Below are positions 36,530 through 50,900 of a DNA stretch of 64,000 nt, in pieces (positions within the stretch are counted from its first letter, which is position 1; each line of letters starts with the position of its first letter). Both the position numbers and the translations under genes were made by a program. Source of the DNA: Diphasiastrum complanatum (Eukaryota; Streptophyta; Lycopodiopsida; Lycopodiales; Lycopodiaceae); assembly GCA_029204225.1 (NCBI GenBank), contig CM055114.1:12218455-12282454 (forward strand). The letters run 5' to 3'. The notes under the pieces were generated by a model. The model was given only the letters and a program-made list of their open reading frames with translations, did not search any database and was not told where the DNA came from.

Positions 36530-38641
36530 GCATATTTTAATCAAGCTAATTTTGAGTTTAAAAAATGCCACTAATAGTTTGGTTAAACCTCATTAGGCCA
36601 GCTCCGCATCTCATCACATCAGCTCGAGATTGAGACTGGACGCTTCTAGGGTACCCCCCGGGAGGAGAGGATTTGCCAGTTATGTTCTCTATCTGAGGTA
36701 GAGTCTGAGGATCATTTCCTATTCATATGCCCAGTCATTATGAGATCTGCGGACGTTATCACTGCCTCTTTCGAGATGCTCCTGTCACATTGAGATCCGT
36801 TATAGCATATGACAATCCATGCCATATTACACTCATGGTTAGGGAGATGATTTATTGCAACATGATTTATAACAGCCTATGCAACCGAGTCACTTTGACA
36901 CGCAGCTCCAGATTACATCCTTCTCTCGCAGAAGACCACGGATGGATCTTGCCTCGATGACCATTGACAGTGGGGTGTATAGACCAGAGATGATGTATTA
37001 CCCAGACTCAGAGGGTTCCTAGAGCAGCAGTAGCAGTAGCTCCTATCACATCTTTCTTCAGTAGTAACCGGATCTGATGACTTCATGACATCATGTTACC
37101 ATTTCCATTATGTTTGAGTTTGCAGTCCCATGGTTAAGAGTTCCATTCATTGGGATACCACTATTCTGGGTTTAGACCGTCATTACATTCCTTTAAATTT
37201 CACTTCTATATCAGTTAAATCAGATTTTATGCACCAGTCGCTCCGCGATCAACTATAGCATATGAGGATCCAAGTTGTGTTGCACTCATGATCAGAGAGC
37301 TGTTACTTCTGCAATAGGATCTATGTCAGCCAGCTCAGTCTAGTCACAAGCAGGACCCCCATTCTGTTTCCTCCAATCCTCCATTCCATGTCTAACCTAG
37401 ATCTACTATTGCTCACCCTGCTCCACTTTTGCCCATCTGCCCAATTCCCCTATTAATCTATAAACAAATTATCTACTTCTACTACTTTTGATCCATTCAC
37501 CCCATCAAGAATCTTCTATCTATACATGCCTCCCTACCAACAAATAGAGCAGCTCACATCGGAATTCTTCACCATGAAGCAGATCCTACAAGGTCTACAA
37601 GTGGATAAGCAAGCAATAAGGGATGAGATCAACGAGCTTGAGGCAGATTCATAAAAGGTGAAGCAATCCAAAGAAACTCCAGCTCAATCAAGTGATGGTT
37701 TAAAGAATGATAGCCTTTCAGTTGCAAAGAAGTTTGAAAGTTCATGTTACCACTGCTAGAGTGCCAAATCTCAGTATGACCATAAAAATGATGTTGCCAA
37801 CATCAATAAGTGGAAGGCCAAACAATTCGAGTAGCTCTGGATGTAGAAGATTAAGTTACCAATTTATTAGTACCGCCATAAACTAGTTTTAGGCCCACAA
37901 TAGAGTGGAGAAGACGGTTCCTTCAAAAACACTACTAAAGTCATGTTAGCACAAGCAATCTTTTTGGAAGAACTTAGGCTTGTACAAAGTGGCAACCCAA
38001 GACTTTGGAGAGGTAGGTGTGATCAGTGTCTCAAGCAATCATTTTGAGCATGGGTGTTGCATTTTGCATGTCAAAATAGATTTAGCTCTGCTATTTGTGG
38101 TATATACCTGTGCCTTATAAAATAAAAAATACTACAAGCATAGGCATTTAAATGAGCTCATGTTTTCAGAATTGAATTCAAAGAGCAGAACAAAAACATG
38201 ACAAATTTCAGGAGTATGTAAGTGCACATAACTGCAGTATTGTAAAGTTTTTAGAAAAAGGTAACGAGACTATGTTAATCTTGCCTTTTTTTTATCTTGC
38301 AAATCTTGCACATTTTCCCGGAGTTCTAGCTCTAGCCTTTCTCGATGAGCACGCTCAATTTGCAAATTTTGCATCATCTCTACAAGCTCCTTCTGTTGCC
38401 TTTGTTTTTCCTTCGAAATTACCTGTGAATATCATAAAAACATAGATACCTATGATTATCTCGCATACGTGTCTATTTTAGTTTGTACTAGATGTTTTCT
38501 TTATTACAGTTTGGAGACGTTTTATACGCTCCCATGGTTACCGCATACTTGACATGTACTTCATTAGTCTTATATGCCTTTTGGCATAGAAAAGACATTA
38601 ATAAAGCTTTCTTTCTTCTTCTTCTTCTTCTTCTTCTTCTT

Positions 38642-38693
<52 letters not shown>

Positions 38694-38903
38694 CGCACGT
38701 CTAGCAATAGTTGGGGAGAAATATTACACATGGATGACATAAAGGTGCAAGAAGCAAGACTAGCATATTCACAACATGTCTAGCATTAGCTAGGGAGAAA
38801 CATTGCACCTTAGATGACATATAGCCTCAAAAGGCATACCAATGAGCAGTCTCCCTTTTGCAACTATAAGTCATCCAATGCGTAATATTTCTCCCCAACT
38901 AGA

Positions 38904-38963
<60 letters not shown>

Positions 38964-41900
38964 TCAGCAGTGATGGACAAAAAGAATTTTGTGCATTTTG
39001 ATTGGTCCACGTGTGATAAGGGCTTTGATCAACTCAAGATAACGAGGTGTGTTTGATGGACACGTGTCTTTCAATTTATCCCATAAAACTAATGTCATTT
39101 CGATTGAAAGGCTATATATACCATGAGTGTTTTGGAATTCTGCAAAGTGTGACCTTCAAGATGAAAAGCGTGACAAGTTAGGGTTTCTCTGGGATTAGGG
39201 TTTGGGGGAGGAGAAATAGCGATATAGAGATAGAGAGACGTGTGTTGGGATGATACATGTCCACAAATAGGAGCTAACCAAAAAAGTGCTTCCTAAATCA
39301 AAGCCCACATGCCACTATTCAAAAACAATAGATTGATGTATAAAGCATATACTAGAAAAATAATGTTGCGTGCCACAATCACAAAACTTGTGCCCAGCAT
39401 TTTTAGAATATGCATAGAATGGTGTGGCATATCATGTTAAGTTTGGTGACTGGTCAAGTTTCCAAATGTCTCCTTTGCATAGGTTAATAGCATTAATTTT
39501 TCAAAGTGGGGCCATATTAAGACTTCTTTCAATAGAACCAAATACGTGAATTTTGTGTCAAAATGGACTCACTTCTAAAGCAGCTGCAACCTTGCTTTCT
39601 GCCTCAGCTACACGGGTTCCTGCTTCTTCAAGCTTCCTTTCCATGTCTTCTTCACCATCAAAAATAGCTTGAGCCTGTCTCTCATTATCTGCAATAAGTT
39701 TATCAAGTTCTGCTTCTAGCCTTCGACATAGGCTTTTGTAATCAAATTCTTCCTTTAGCTTGACCATATTCTCGACTTTCATTGCCTGCATACAGCCATA
39801 CAACTTCAAAGTCAGTCTAAATTTGAATGTACCAAAAAGACCATTGCTGTGATGCAAAGTTACACAAGTTATTATAAGAAAAATGTTAAGGTAGTTAACC
39901 TGTGCCACGTGTTGTAGAAAATCAAGAGGGTGACTCCCCCCTGTACGGGTGCTTCAAGGAGACGATATAATTTCAATGTCTGTTGATGTTACTGGGGATT
40001 TGAAAAATAATCCAAGTCTTCCCATCATGTTCATCTTTTGGCCTTCACATTAGGGTTCCTTTGTTTCTCATCAATGGTCTTTGCTCCAACTATTTGCCTG
40101 TACAGTTCTACTAACGAATATTCCTTTGCAGAAATTGTGTAGTCTGGATGTCACACCACTATGATATGGATAGTGGATTGACAAATAGATGCTCGTTCTT
40201 TTTCCATTCTCTTGATTGCATATAACATAAATTACAATTATGAAAAACAGTTCGATGTAGCTGACATGTGCACAAAATTTTAAGGGCAATAGAAAATCAT
40301 CCTTATGAAGATAAATCTCAAAACTACATGATAGGTGTTCATTATGTAGACTAGGCCAACTTTCAGCTTTCAGGTCTCTAAAAGGTAATTCCCAGCCCTA
40401 TAAGAGCTCTTAAAGAAACTGTGCATTGATGTTATGCAAACATGGTCAGTGAAACTAGTCCTCAATCTTCTTCATTTGTAACCCTTCACCTTGAGATTTG
40501 TCTGCTCCTCATTCTCTGGTGTTTGATCAAACAAGTACTTTTCCACTTGTGGCAGGAGAAGTTAATCAAAGTAGTTCTAGTCTAAATTTCACAATGAAGC
40601 CTGGATGATAGTCATGAAATTAAGAAGTGCACGTAACATGAATTAACACTAATAAAGGCGTACTATGCATTTTGAGGTTTCCATTCAAGTTTTAGAATTC
40701 AACTATCATTCTCAGTTACCCATGTCAAGTAGGCATCGATAATAGGTTATTAGCTCACAGAAATCAACCAGCTAAGCAAAAACATTTTATGAGGTCCACA
40801 TGAACATTGTCATTCTTTTCTATTTGCAGACTACTTTGACAAAGCATATGACCATCTACACTCTACTATCAACGTGCCATTATTCTCACAGACTGTTTGC
40901 AGAACAACTTCTATCTATACAAGATCGATGGAGGCCAAACAAATATCAGCTTTCTACGCAAACTGATCCTTCCTGATTATGATAATGCTGTATTAAAAAA
41001 AAGGAGGCCTGAGTTGCAAAACTCGAACCAAAGTAATGTCACTTTGTATACTTGATCAGCATGTCATAAAATCAGCTTACATTTCATATCTATGGAATAA
41101 AAAAGACTTACTCTTTGACCAAAGAGTATTGTGCTGGAAGTTTCTCCTCGATGACGTGGTGAGGGCCCAATAGTTATAATCAATGAGGTTCTTGCTGTTC
41201 CTGTACTTGAAACAATTTTGAAATGATTAGCAAGAGAAACTGCGTTCACAAAAAACATCATAAAATCTAGCATCCCCACACTTCAGCCTTCTTGCATAGG
41301 TCTCTCTCTTTTCCTCTGCCCTTACACTCACAAATATACTTTGGAAGGATTAATAAATAGTCCACAAGTCAGAAAATGGAATTCACAATCATTACATACA
41401 AAAGATTAAAGATTTAAAAACTCCAATAAAGTCGATGAATGTTCAGCATTGGAAATGCTTGAAGAAAAAATCTGACTTTGCTTGAAAAGAACGTGCATAA
41501 GCCATCACCCCTCATAAATGTAGATGCTTAACTAGATACAATAGAACATATTACAATGCCAGTAGGGATCTGGCTAGAACTCATGCTTACTGAAGCAGTT
41601 ACCTATCGACTAACTACATAGGCAAATATTGATAGATCGCAAACTTTGGGTGGCACAAAAACTACAAATAAGCCCTTCTGATGCAAAATACTCGTGATAT
41701 CGGTTATTGAGAGCCGGGCTTTCTATCCTGGATATTTCTGGCCACGTGACTCGCAATAGGCTTTAATCATGGTGCCAGTTGTGCATTTGAGTTGATAAAA
41801 ATTCTCAAGAGCACATTGATGAAAATTGTAGCCCTGCTATGTCCACGATTCATCACGTATATACTACTCTTAAGAGGCCACACGTTGGCAAAATTCAAGT

Positions 41901-44900
41901 ACCTCAACGAAGTTTCAACACGGACTTTTTATACTTTCTCAAAAGTGAAGTTTGTTTGCTTTAAATGAATGAGACATGTAGGATTTCTTTTGATGAATGA
42001 CTTATGTTGCTGCTTTGAAGTTTGGAGGGATAGTAGCTCAAATTCTAGATTTCTTGGGTCTCCGACTTTTTAGACTGCATTCTTTTGCTCCTCTTTTCTA
42101 ACTTTTTACTACACTACAGTGTGCTCATACTGCTCTTGGCTGCATCTCTTTCCTCTATAGCCATATATTTTGAGTCTCTCTTCACCTCAGTATCTTCACT
42201 GTAATAGATTGTCGTACTGTGCTTTTATAGCTTGTTGACTCATTATCCAAACTTGAAAAATTACAATTTCCATTTTTTAGCCAGCATCATATTCTTATTT
42301 CCACAGGATTATGCCCTCGTTAAGGAGCAACTCCAAAATTCCCTTCGGGTACTGGTAGAAGAAACGAGAAAGGCTACTTCTGCTTTCACACAGTCATCTA
42401 CGGATGAAGTTCGAACAGAGGTATCTACAGAGGCATAGGAATCCAGATGGTCACCGGATATTTCAAATGCAATAGAGGCTCAGGATAGGTGTCAACCTGT
42501 GCAGAAGAGAACAGAGATGTTCATTGAGGTTGTCTTGCTGGTCGGACAGCTCAAGATCAAAGTATCAAAGTCCTGCTGAGTAAGCGCATTCAGATGAACC
42601 ATTTCATTAGTCTACCTTCATCGATCTTTCTAGTATTCCAAATGCTATAGATAAAGCCAGCGTATCATTGTGATACGGTCAGTACATGCATAACCAAAGC
42701 TTCACAGCTTGTTATGAATGAGCTATACAGACTAGTGTCATGCAGCAAGTAGTAGTGTCATGCAGCAAGTAGCAGGGTATCGGTGTGATGCAGTCAGTAC
42801 ATGCATACCCAAAGCTTCACACCTTGTTATGCATGAGATATAGACCTGAGACTAGTGTCATGCAGCAAACACGTATTTACTGGAGGTACAGTCTCTAGTT
42901 AATTCTGCTACTCTTTTGGTTCCTACAATTCAGGTACAGATATGTTTGGATTCAACTATTCTTGTTATCAGATGCTATACATTTGAGACAAGGATTCAGA
43001 GGACAAGACTGGCATCCCATCTCGTGACAGTCACCAAGATCGGCAACAGCGCACATCTACAAGACAGACACCTAGACATAGAGTGATCCAGCCTTGGAGG
43101 CTTCAGGCCAGATGCTACCATGATGACATCAGCCTCGGCTTCATCCTCATTTGTGTCTATACCTGGTAAATCTATATTGACATTTTTCAGTAGAGCCATG
43201 GTTGCATTCAAACGTGTTTGAAACGAAGCCAAAAAAAATTTGGGCCCTACCCCTCCAAATGGGGTCCTAGGGCCCATCTACCTAAAAAACGACCTACAAT
43301 AAGCTATCACGAGGCTGGGACAGCTCAACCACGCCTCATAACTCCTTCACTAACTGCTCCTCCATCGTGGAGAAGAAATGCGCCCTCCTCCATTTCTTGG
43401 CAGTGATAGAAGCTTGCTCTCCACTCCATAGTTTACCAAGATTTCTTGTAGGCAGGGGTTTTGGACCATGCTGGAGTGATTAAGATCATCAGATCAGAGT
43501 TTTGAAGCTTGGTTGAGGAGACACAAGCAGCAGGTGCAAAAAAATTGGTTTTGAGGAAAAACATTTTTACGAAATCCCCTGGACCTTTTAGGTCAAAGTT
43601 ATACATAGTGAACAACTTTAGTCTGCGGCCTTTTTCTTCTGATTGTTTTCATGAGTCCCATGCAGTTAGCACCATCAAGAAAGCTTCAAGGAAAAAGCTT
43701 GAACAGGTTAGCTGTTCCAACATAAATTTAATTGTGCTATAGCAGACTTCCAAAGAGATAATATGAGATTAGAATGCTACTCTGTTTGTCACATTAATAA
43801 CAAAAGGCAGTCCTGGTACGGTGAGCAGACTAAGTCCTGCTCTGCATGAACAACCATATACAAGTATTCAACAGGACAGTCAAGAAATGACAACAAAGTC
43901 TACACCGAAGACTGTGTGGGCATGGTAAATAGAAATCCCCGTTTTCTATTCTCTATTATTTCCCATATGTATCACCAGGGCATGGCACATTCAATTTTAA
44001 AGATAAACACAGGAAGCTTCAAGAAAAGTATAGGCAGGATACAAAATCAAGAACATGTCGTTTGACATCTATAGATGTCACAATGGACAAATGCTGTATG
44101 ACATCTATAGAAATCATAATAGAAAAATGTGGTACCAGAATTGATATTGGAGCACATTCAACTGATTGAAACCTAACAAATTCTATACTGAAGATACTAC
44201 AGAGAGAGAACAGGATGAGTTCTACATTAGTACAAACCTAGGTATGACCATGCAGAGAAAATTATCCAGAGCCATCAGTTGTTAACAAATTTCCAAAAGG
44301 TAACAATCTTGTTTTATAAAACTACACACAGTGCTAAAACCTCAATCTCCCACGTCAGATAAGCTGTCTGAAACCCTAATACGAAACAGTTGACATCACA
44401 TTACCTCCAAAGGAATCACGGAGCAGTCTAGTCAACTTAGAATCTCGTGTTGGAACATGTGGGCTGTTTTCAGCGAGTGCATTGATGCACTTCCCCAATG
44501 ATGTGAGGGAGAGATTGATCGCTTTGGCCTCCTCCAACTGATGACCCTCACTACCTGCTCTTTCCAGTGTCAATGAAGACCCAAACAACATTTAGCTGAC
44601 AAGTGACTAATAGAGACACAAAAATTTGCATGCCTCGGTATTGTTTTCTTATCTGGATTCTGTACTTCATGCTTCTATGCCTGATCTTTTTTTTCCAGAA
44701 TAGCTTTCAGTTTGATCAATAGGAAGGTGACGGCTTAGCTTCCAAGAGAAATATATGTCAAAGTGTGACAAACAAATATAGGAGTGATTATATATTTTAT
44801 CAGTAAACTTTTGTCATGTTTTTTTCTTTTCGTGTGACAAAACTAAATGCTTACATCATACATAGAAAAGAGAAAACTGACCAGATTTATCGACTCTTTC

Positions 44901-47900
44901 TGATCCTGCCAGGTCAACTATAAGAAGTTTGCTTTTGCGAATGGTTGGAACTCGATGTCCCTTGGAAACATGCACACTATTTCCATTTTCATTGTGAATA
45001 ACAAAATCTTTTTCCTGCTTATTTTTTGCTGACCGCTTCACATTTACCTGCAAACATGAAAGACCAATCAAGCGAAAAAACTGTTTCAAGAGGCCCTGAG
45101 CAACTGATTTGACTCATGTTTTTATGCCCAATTCGATCAGCACCTTATTCATTTGCTACATCAATAATTTCTCAAGTGCAAGCCCAAACCCCTTCAATTT
45201 TCATAGAGCAGTCTGACAAGCTAGTATGTAAAAGTCAACTTAATGTAGAGATTTCAACTCAACCTCATGAAACAACAGCAATAATTCCTCTCCTATTGTA
45301 AATGCTCACCAGCAATAATGCGTGGCTGCGTGACGACTCTGTATTCAATTTGGTGTTTGAGGCAAATCGATTGGCCTCACCTGTCTGCAAGAGCTCAAGA
45401 AAACTTTTCTGGTCTTTCAACTCTACAAGGGTAGTTCCAGGCAGCGATACGTCGCCTGTTTTTGGATCTTCCACTATGGCAATATTGTCTCTTTCAGGAG
45501 CCAAAAGATCTTGCACTGTTTCCATATATAACTGTTATCACCATCAGTTTTTGTAAGTATGCTTGCTGACTGCGTCTCAAAAACAAAATTATCATTAACT
45601 TGAATGATTTACCAATCATGTTACTTAACTTGGGAACATAAAATGATATGCATTTCAAAACACCATCCAGTTCATAAGCCAAAACACAAAGAGTGCATAA
45701 CTAAGGACGCCCTTTTAGTACCTAAAACATGAAAAAAATGATATGTAAACGCTTCCTTGGCAAAATACAGAGCATACACCTATGCTGATCCTACTTGCAT
45801 CTTCAAAAGTCAATTATTGTTCTGTTCATGAAACAAATGCGAATACACCAATGAACTCTAAAGACCAACATAAAATATTACAACATATCTCAGAAGCAAT
45901 AATTTACAAAAGGCCCTCGCAAGTTGGCTGACCAGGTTTTGACTTAGGTACAAACAGTAACTGATTTGATACAGCATTTCAACAATTGCACCATGGAAGT
46001 GAGCACCTTCATGAGAGTAAAGTAACCACTTCAAGCTACTTTAATACCCTGTAATGGCGTATGAGAAACCACTAACCAAAATAAAGTAGTTTTGAATGCC
46101 TTGAATAAGAAGGTTCAAATTCAAATGGGACTCCGCATCTTAGCTTCTCAAAAAATGCTTATCTATACCTTTTTCAGAAAAAAGTAACAAAACAGTAGAT
46201 CATCTTACACTTCCTGTACCATACAAGACGAGCAGCTTAATCAAAAATGTGCGTTGCCTATGTCCATCTGTAGCCATATATTAAATAGAATGTGATGACA
46301 ACTATGGCTAGGACTGTTCAACAATAGATGGAGTCTGACAAACAGTTGTGTCAATGAGAAGAATCTGAATATCTTTGCAGGTCTTCTTCATATGTATTCC
46401 CAAACTTTAACCATGTGCAATATGATCAACCATTTTACATTATATCAATCCAAATTTCCCCAAAGGTAGTCTATTCTTCTTGAACTCTTCAGATGTTACT
46501 TAATTATCCATAAAATCAAGACTGCCCACAAAAGTCATGTCTCAAATGTTAATATGTGCAAGTAAGATCTTTCAAAATGAGCAAGAAAACCCTGATTTGT
46601 AGAGCTTTGAACTTTAAAGCATCAAAAGTGAACCTACAGGTGTCATTCCAATCACTCCATCTCTATGTAAAGCTCCTATTGTTAGAGATACTTGAATCAT
46701 TTTCTGTGGATATATCATTTTCATACATGTAGCCTTTGTCTCAAACATTTGGCATACTCTTACATGAGATAAATCCATATATGCAATGATAGTAGTGTTG
46801 TTCATCTTGTGTCTTTGAGACTTAATTTAAAAACCTCTGCTTTTCTAGTACATAAGTAATGACTGTCATAGCCAAGAAAAAGATGTGGAAGTAAGTTGTA
46901 TGGATTTATTTCCTTCTTAAGTATTGAGTTCTTCATAAGTCTATCATACATACAATAATATTCAGATGCTGTATACTAATTACAAAGAAAATGTAGCCAT
47001 GACCATGTGCAGCCTATCCCTCTTTGACAGCAATATCTACTTATCTCACCATTCTTTGCCCCCACTTTTTCCTTGGAATTTTAATATGATCACTCTCCAT
47101 ATTGGGTTTTCAAATTCAGAAAACCTCTTCATCAAATATTCATGCCCAAGCCATGGCTTCTTTCTTCCCTTTAGGTTTTCCATATTGCCTCGATCAAATT
47201 TTCATGATTTAGGTTAACCTTTGAAAGTACATCCTTTCTCTCTTTGATAATTTAAGACTTTTGCCTGTACCACTCAATGTTTCATGCCCCGATTTGAAAC
47301 GACGATTTTAATCGGCTGATTCATCTTATTCGAATCGGTTCAAAATGGCTGGCTCAGGTTCCAATCGGTGGTTGGAACATTTGAAAAGAATTCAAGTTTT
47401 TTGGCTGTTTGGATTCTGTTATAGCCAAAAACAAGTGCAGATTCAGAGCATAGGGTGCCGTTTATACTCTAACAATGTCCAAAATTCCAAATGTTGATAT
47501 AAGATTTAATACCCTGCTCAAACTCCAGAGTCATTTTTAATAATAAAAACTTACTTTTTACTGCGATTTTGTCATGACTCATGAGTGGGCAGCGAGTGGG
47601 CAGTGGGGGCAATGATTTAGAATCAGAATTTAGAACTAAGTGATTCAGTGGTGGTGGGTGCCACGGACTACGAAGTTCTAACCGGTTTATTGAAACTTGA
47701 AAGTTGAGTTCAGGCCCTAGGTTTTAGCAATTAGGATTCAAACTCCAAACTTCAAAGGAGTTAACTGGTACGCATGTCACATAGCATGCTACCTTCTGTA
47801 GTTACTACTATGATTCATGTTATGACTAATGAAAATTTAAAATGGCAAACTTGATATGTTTTAGCGAGAAATCAAAATACTATTATACTCACAATGGTCA

Positions 47901-50900
47901 ACTACACAATACTACATATAAGTTTGTAACATGCACAAGTGACAAATTCCAGTGCACATCAACAACTGAAGTTTGAACTTTGAACAGTTAAAACTCAAAT
48001 GTAATATCAACAATGATCAATCATAATAGTAATCACATGTAAGGTCATGACTCGGTCAGTCTAAATTCAAGTCTCATGCTCACTAGCAAGTGCTCACGAG
48101 TCACTAGTCAGCACTCATTTGCAAAAATAGTAAACACAAACTTAAAAGTGTACAATAGCTCACTTCAAAGAACGAGATGGCCCTAATTGGGCAGAATGAA
48201 ATCGCCCGAATCAGGTCTTGGGCCCAATTTGGGCCTTTTTATTCCCCATCAGCCGATTCAGACAAGATCACAATTGAAATCAGCAATTCAGAACCGTGGT
48301 TCATCGTTTGAATCAGCGATTTGTGAAATACAAGAGGACAAATACTTGATTGTTAAGCATCATAAAGTAGAGTCCATGGGACCACCCAATTTAAGTTTCT
48401 TTATTTGAAATATATTGAAACCCAGGTTCAGAAGATCTTCTGATCAATAATATCTGCAAGAACATCTTTGGGGGCTGTTATCCATACTTTTTAATCCTAT
48501 CACATTAATCCTACTTTTTTAAGCTTTGTATCATAGTATTTTGGCTGCTCTAAACTTTCATAAAGTGAGTGGAACCTGGCAGTAGGCAAAGTAAAAATAG
48601 GCACCTGGAGGTAGGAAACAGTCAGAGTATCATGCTCAGGAGAGATGTCTGCCAAAATGTCCTCCATAGCTCTCACCATGATTCCTCTGTCGGCACAATC
48701 TTCCTCACCCAGCCTTCCCAGTGTGAAGGTCTTTCCCGTGCCTGTCTGGCCATATGCCATAACCGTGCCATTGTACCCTTCAAGTACACTCTGCATGGAA
48801 TAATCATTAAGCATTTTGTTGAATGCAATAAGGACCATGACAAAAAAGACATAGCATATTCTTCCACAGTTAAAGTGCGTCTAAATTTCCTGTTGAAAAC
48901 AATGTGCAAGTTGCAACCTGATATCCAGGCTGAAGCCTTCGAATACAGGTATTAAACTTAGGAGAAAAATGTCTGACATTAGGAAAGTGCATTAAGAAAT
49001 TAATCCATTTTCATTGTTCAGATGAGGAAAGCAGTTTAGAAGACTATTTCCTTAACCTATAATACGGTTCCCCTTTGATTCTTGAATGTGATGTTAAAGA
49101 CGATTGTGGTGACATTTTACATTTGGGCATGAATATATTACTCAAAACCACATTGCCAACCAAAAAATAATCTTAGTTCTTGCATAAATGCTGATAGTAA
49201 ATATGCTTCAAAGGTGTGAAATTGCCTCCATCAAGGGATCATTTTTGAACAAAAATCAACTCGCAAGCATATGTTGTTTGGCTGTTGATATTTACAAAAT
49301 ATACAGTGTATGCCCATAATCAAACAACCTGATTGACATGGTATACCCTTAATGCTTACCTAGAAAATATGTTGCTTTGGTTTTTGACTTGAGATTCTTT
49401 CTCTAAATGCCAACACAACCCCTTCTAATATGATACAAACCTCACAAAGTGTTAAACATTTAGATTCTACCCAAACCGCGGGATATATGAGCTAAACACA
49501 ATGGTCAACATTTTCCACCTTAGATTTTAATTTGTTTTTGCTGGACTCAACTATGAGAAAAGTACATGAGAAGTTAGAATATTAGTAATAAATGTAGAGT
49601 AGCATATCCACTTCGTATATAGGGTCGTCCAACATACATGCATAGGCTATAAATTCACCAATCCTCAGATTTTTATCAGATAAAGAAACTGCTTTCTTGT
49701 AACATAGCACATGGCATGCAAAAGAAAGCCCACACAGTAACCCTATGCCATGTCGCACTGATAAATGTAAGAAAACTCTATCTCATCATGTCCAGCACAA
49801 GCCTGAAGTAAATCTAAAGAAAATAACATCGTTTCAAGTAGAGATCTTCATATAAAGGAATTGCATGGAACGACTTGAGTCTTGTACCAACCTCAACAAC
49901 GGGCTTTGCCACAACTTCGTACACACGTTTCTGAGAAGCTGTCTCGGTCAAGACTTCATCGAACTGGTATGTCTCACAGTCCCAATTGTTTTTGCGCAGC
50001 TTTAATCTTTTCAGCTGCAACACAAAACTTACAATGGCGTCAGACAGTAATTTTCATGAGTACTGCAAAAGTGATAAAAGTGCTCCCTTTAAAAACTATC
50101 ATTGGAAACAATCAAGAAGATTCTAAACTATTTAACAAAGTAACTGCATATTACAATGCAAAAGGGCAAATCGATCACCTCAGGTAAAAGCTCAACGCAA
50201 TCTGCAAAATCAGCATCAGCAGCTAATTCCTCTGCATTTCGAGGTCTAAGTCTAACAGCTACCCTGACCCTTCCTGAGACTGCTCTAGCAAAGAGGAAAA
50301 GTAAGCGCCATTGGGAACATCTTGCACCAACAAAGCATTTGACAAAAAGGTCAATAAAAAAGCCATTAACTACATACTACAGATTACAGATTTCATTGTT
50401 TTCTTAGACCTATTATTTTTCACTAACTTTGAAGTTTAGAGTGGACCATCTATTTAACAAACTGCAAAGGTCTTAGCCTATGAAAAATTTCCTAGATCAA
50501 AACCATGAATTTTGAACCTAGTATGTTGTCAGCTCATTCCAGCCTTTCAATCTCTCGTTGATCTCATTCCAAGTTAAGTTGAGGCCATCGATAAGGTAAG
50601 GACCAAAATGCTCAAAAGGTATAAATTATATTCAAACAAAGATCTTCTCTAATAACTAAGCACATATAGCTATTTCCTTTGATACCATGGCCCGTTGTTA
50701 TTGTGTCATTTCTTTGTTTTCAACTTGTCTTGCAGGATGTTTTGCTGAATTTTTGTGGAAGCTAGAACCTTCTATTGCAGCCAAGCGGGAAGTCATCTCT
50801 TTGCTGGAGATTAGAGCCTCAAGTGCCCAAAATCAAGTAAGATTGGTGGGGATACTAGCAGTTCACGAATGGTAAATTGAAGCACACCAAGGAAGAAGAT

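Larger units (their letters stand above)
41201..44404 (-). other. kinesin intron 7
   Basis: 3.2 kb with no proved gene. It contains an exon-like plus-strand frame (42307-42438), a tandem duplication (42661-42869) and a palindrome (43242-43275). Confidence 0.55.

Noticed and set aside
42996-43277. 93-codon minus-strand frame in intron 7
   Set aside because: No domain, no splice-site pattern fitting the kinesin frame, and it overlaps a palindrome. Probably chance.
47287-48330. Possible 1 kb element with inverted ends (AATCGGCTGATTC words)
   Set aside because: The arms match only in short words and I could not define ends.
48500-48838. Reading the P-loop region as a small separate protein
   Set aside because: The outer residues on both sides are intron translation; the middle is kinesin exon 4.
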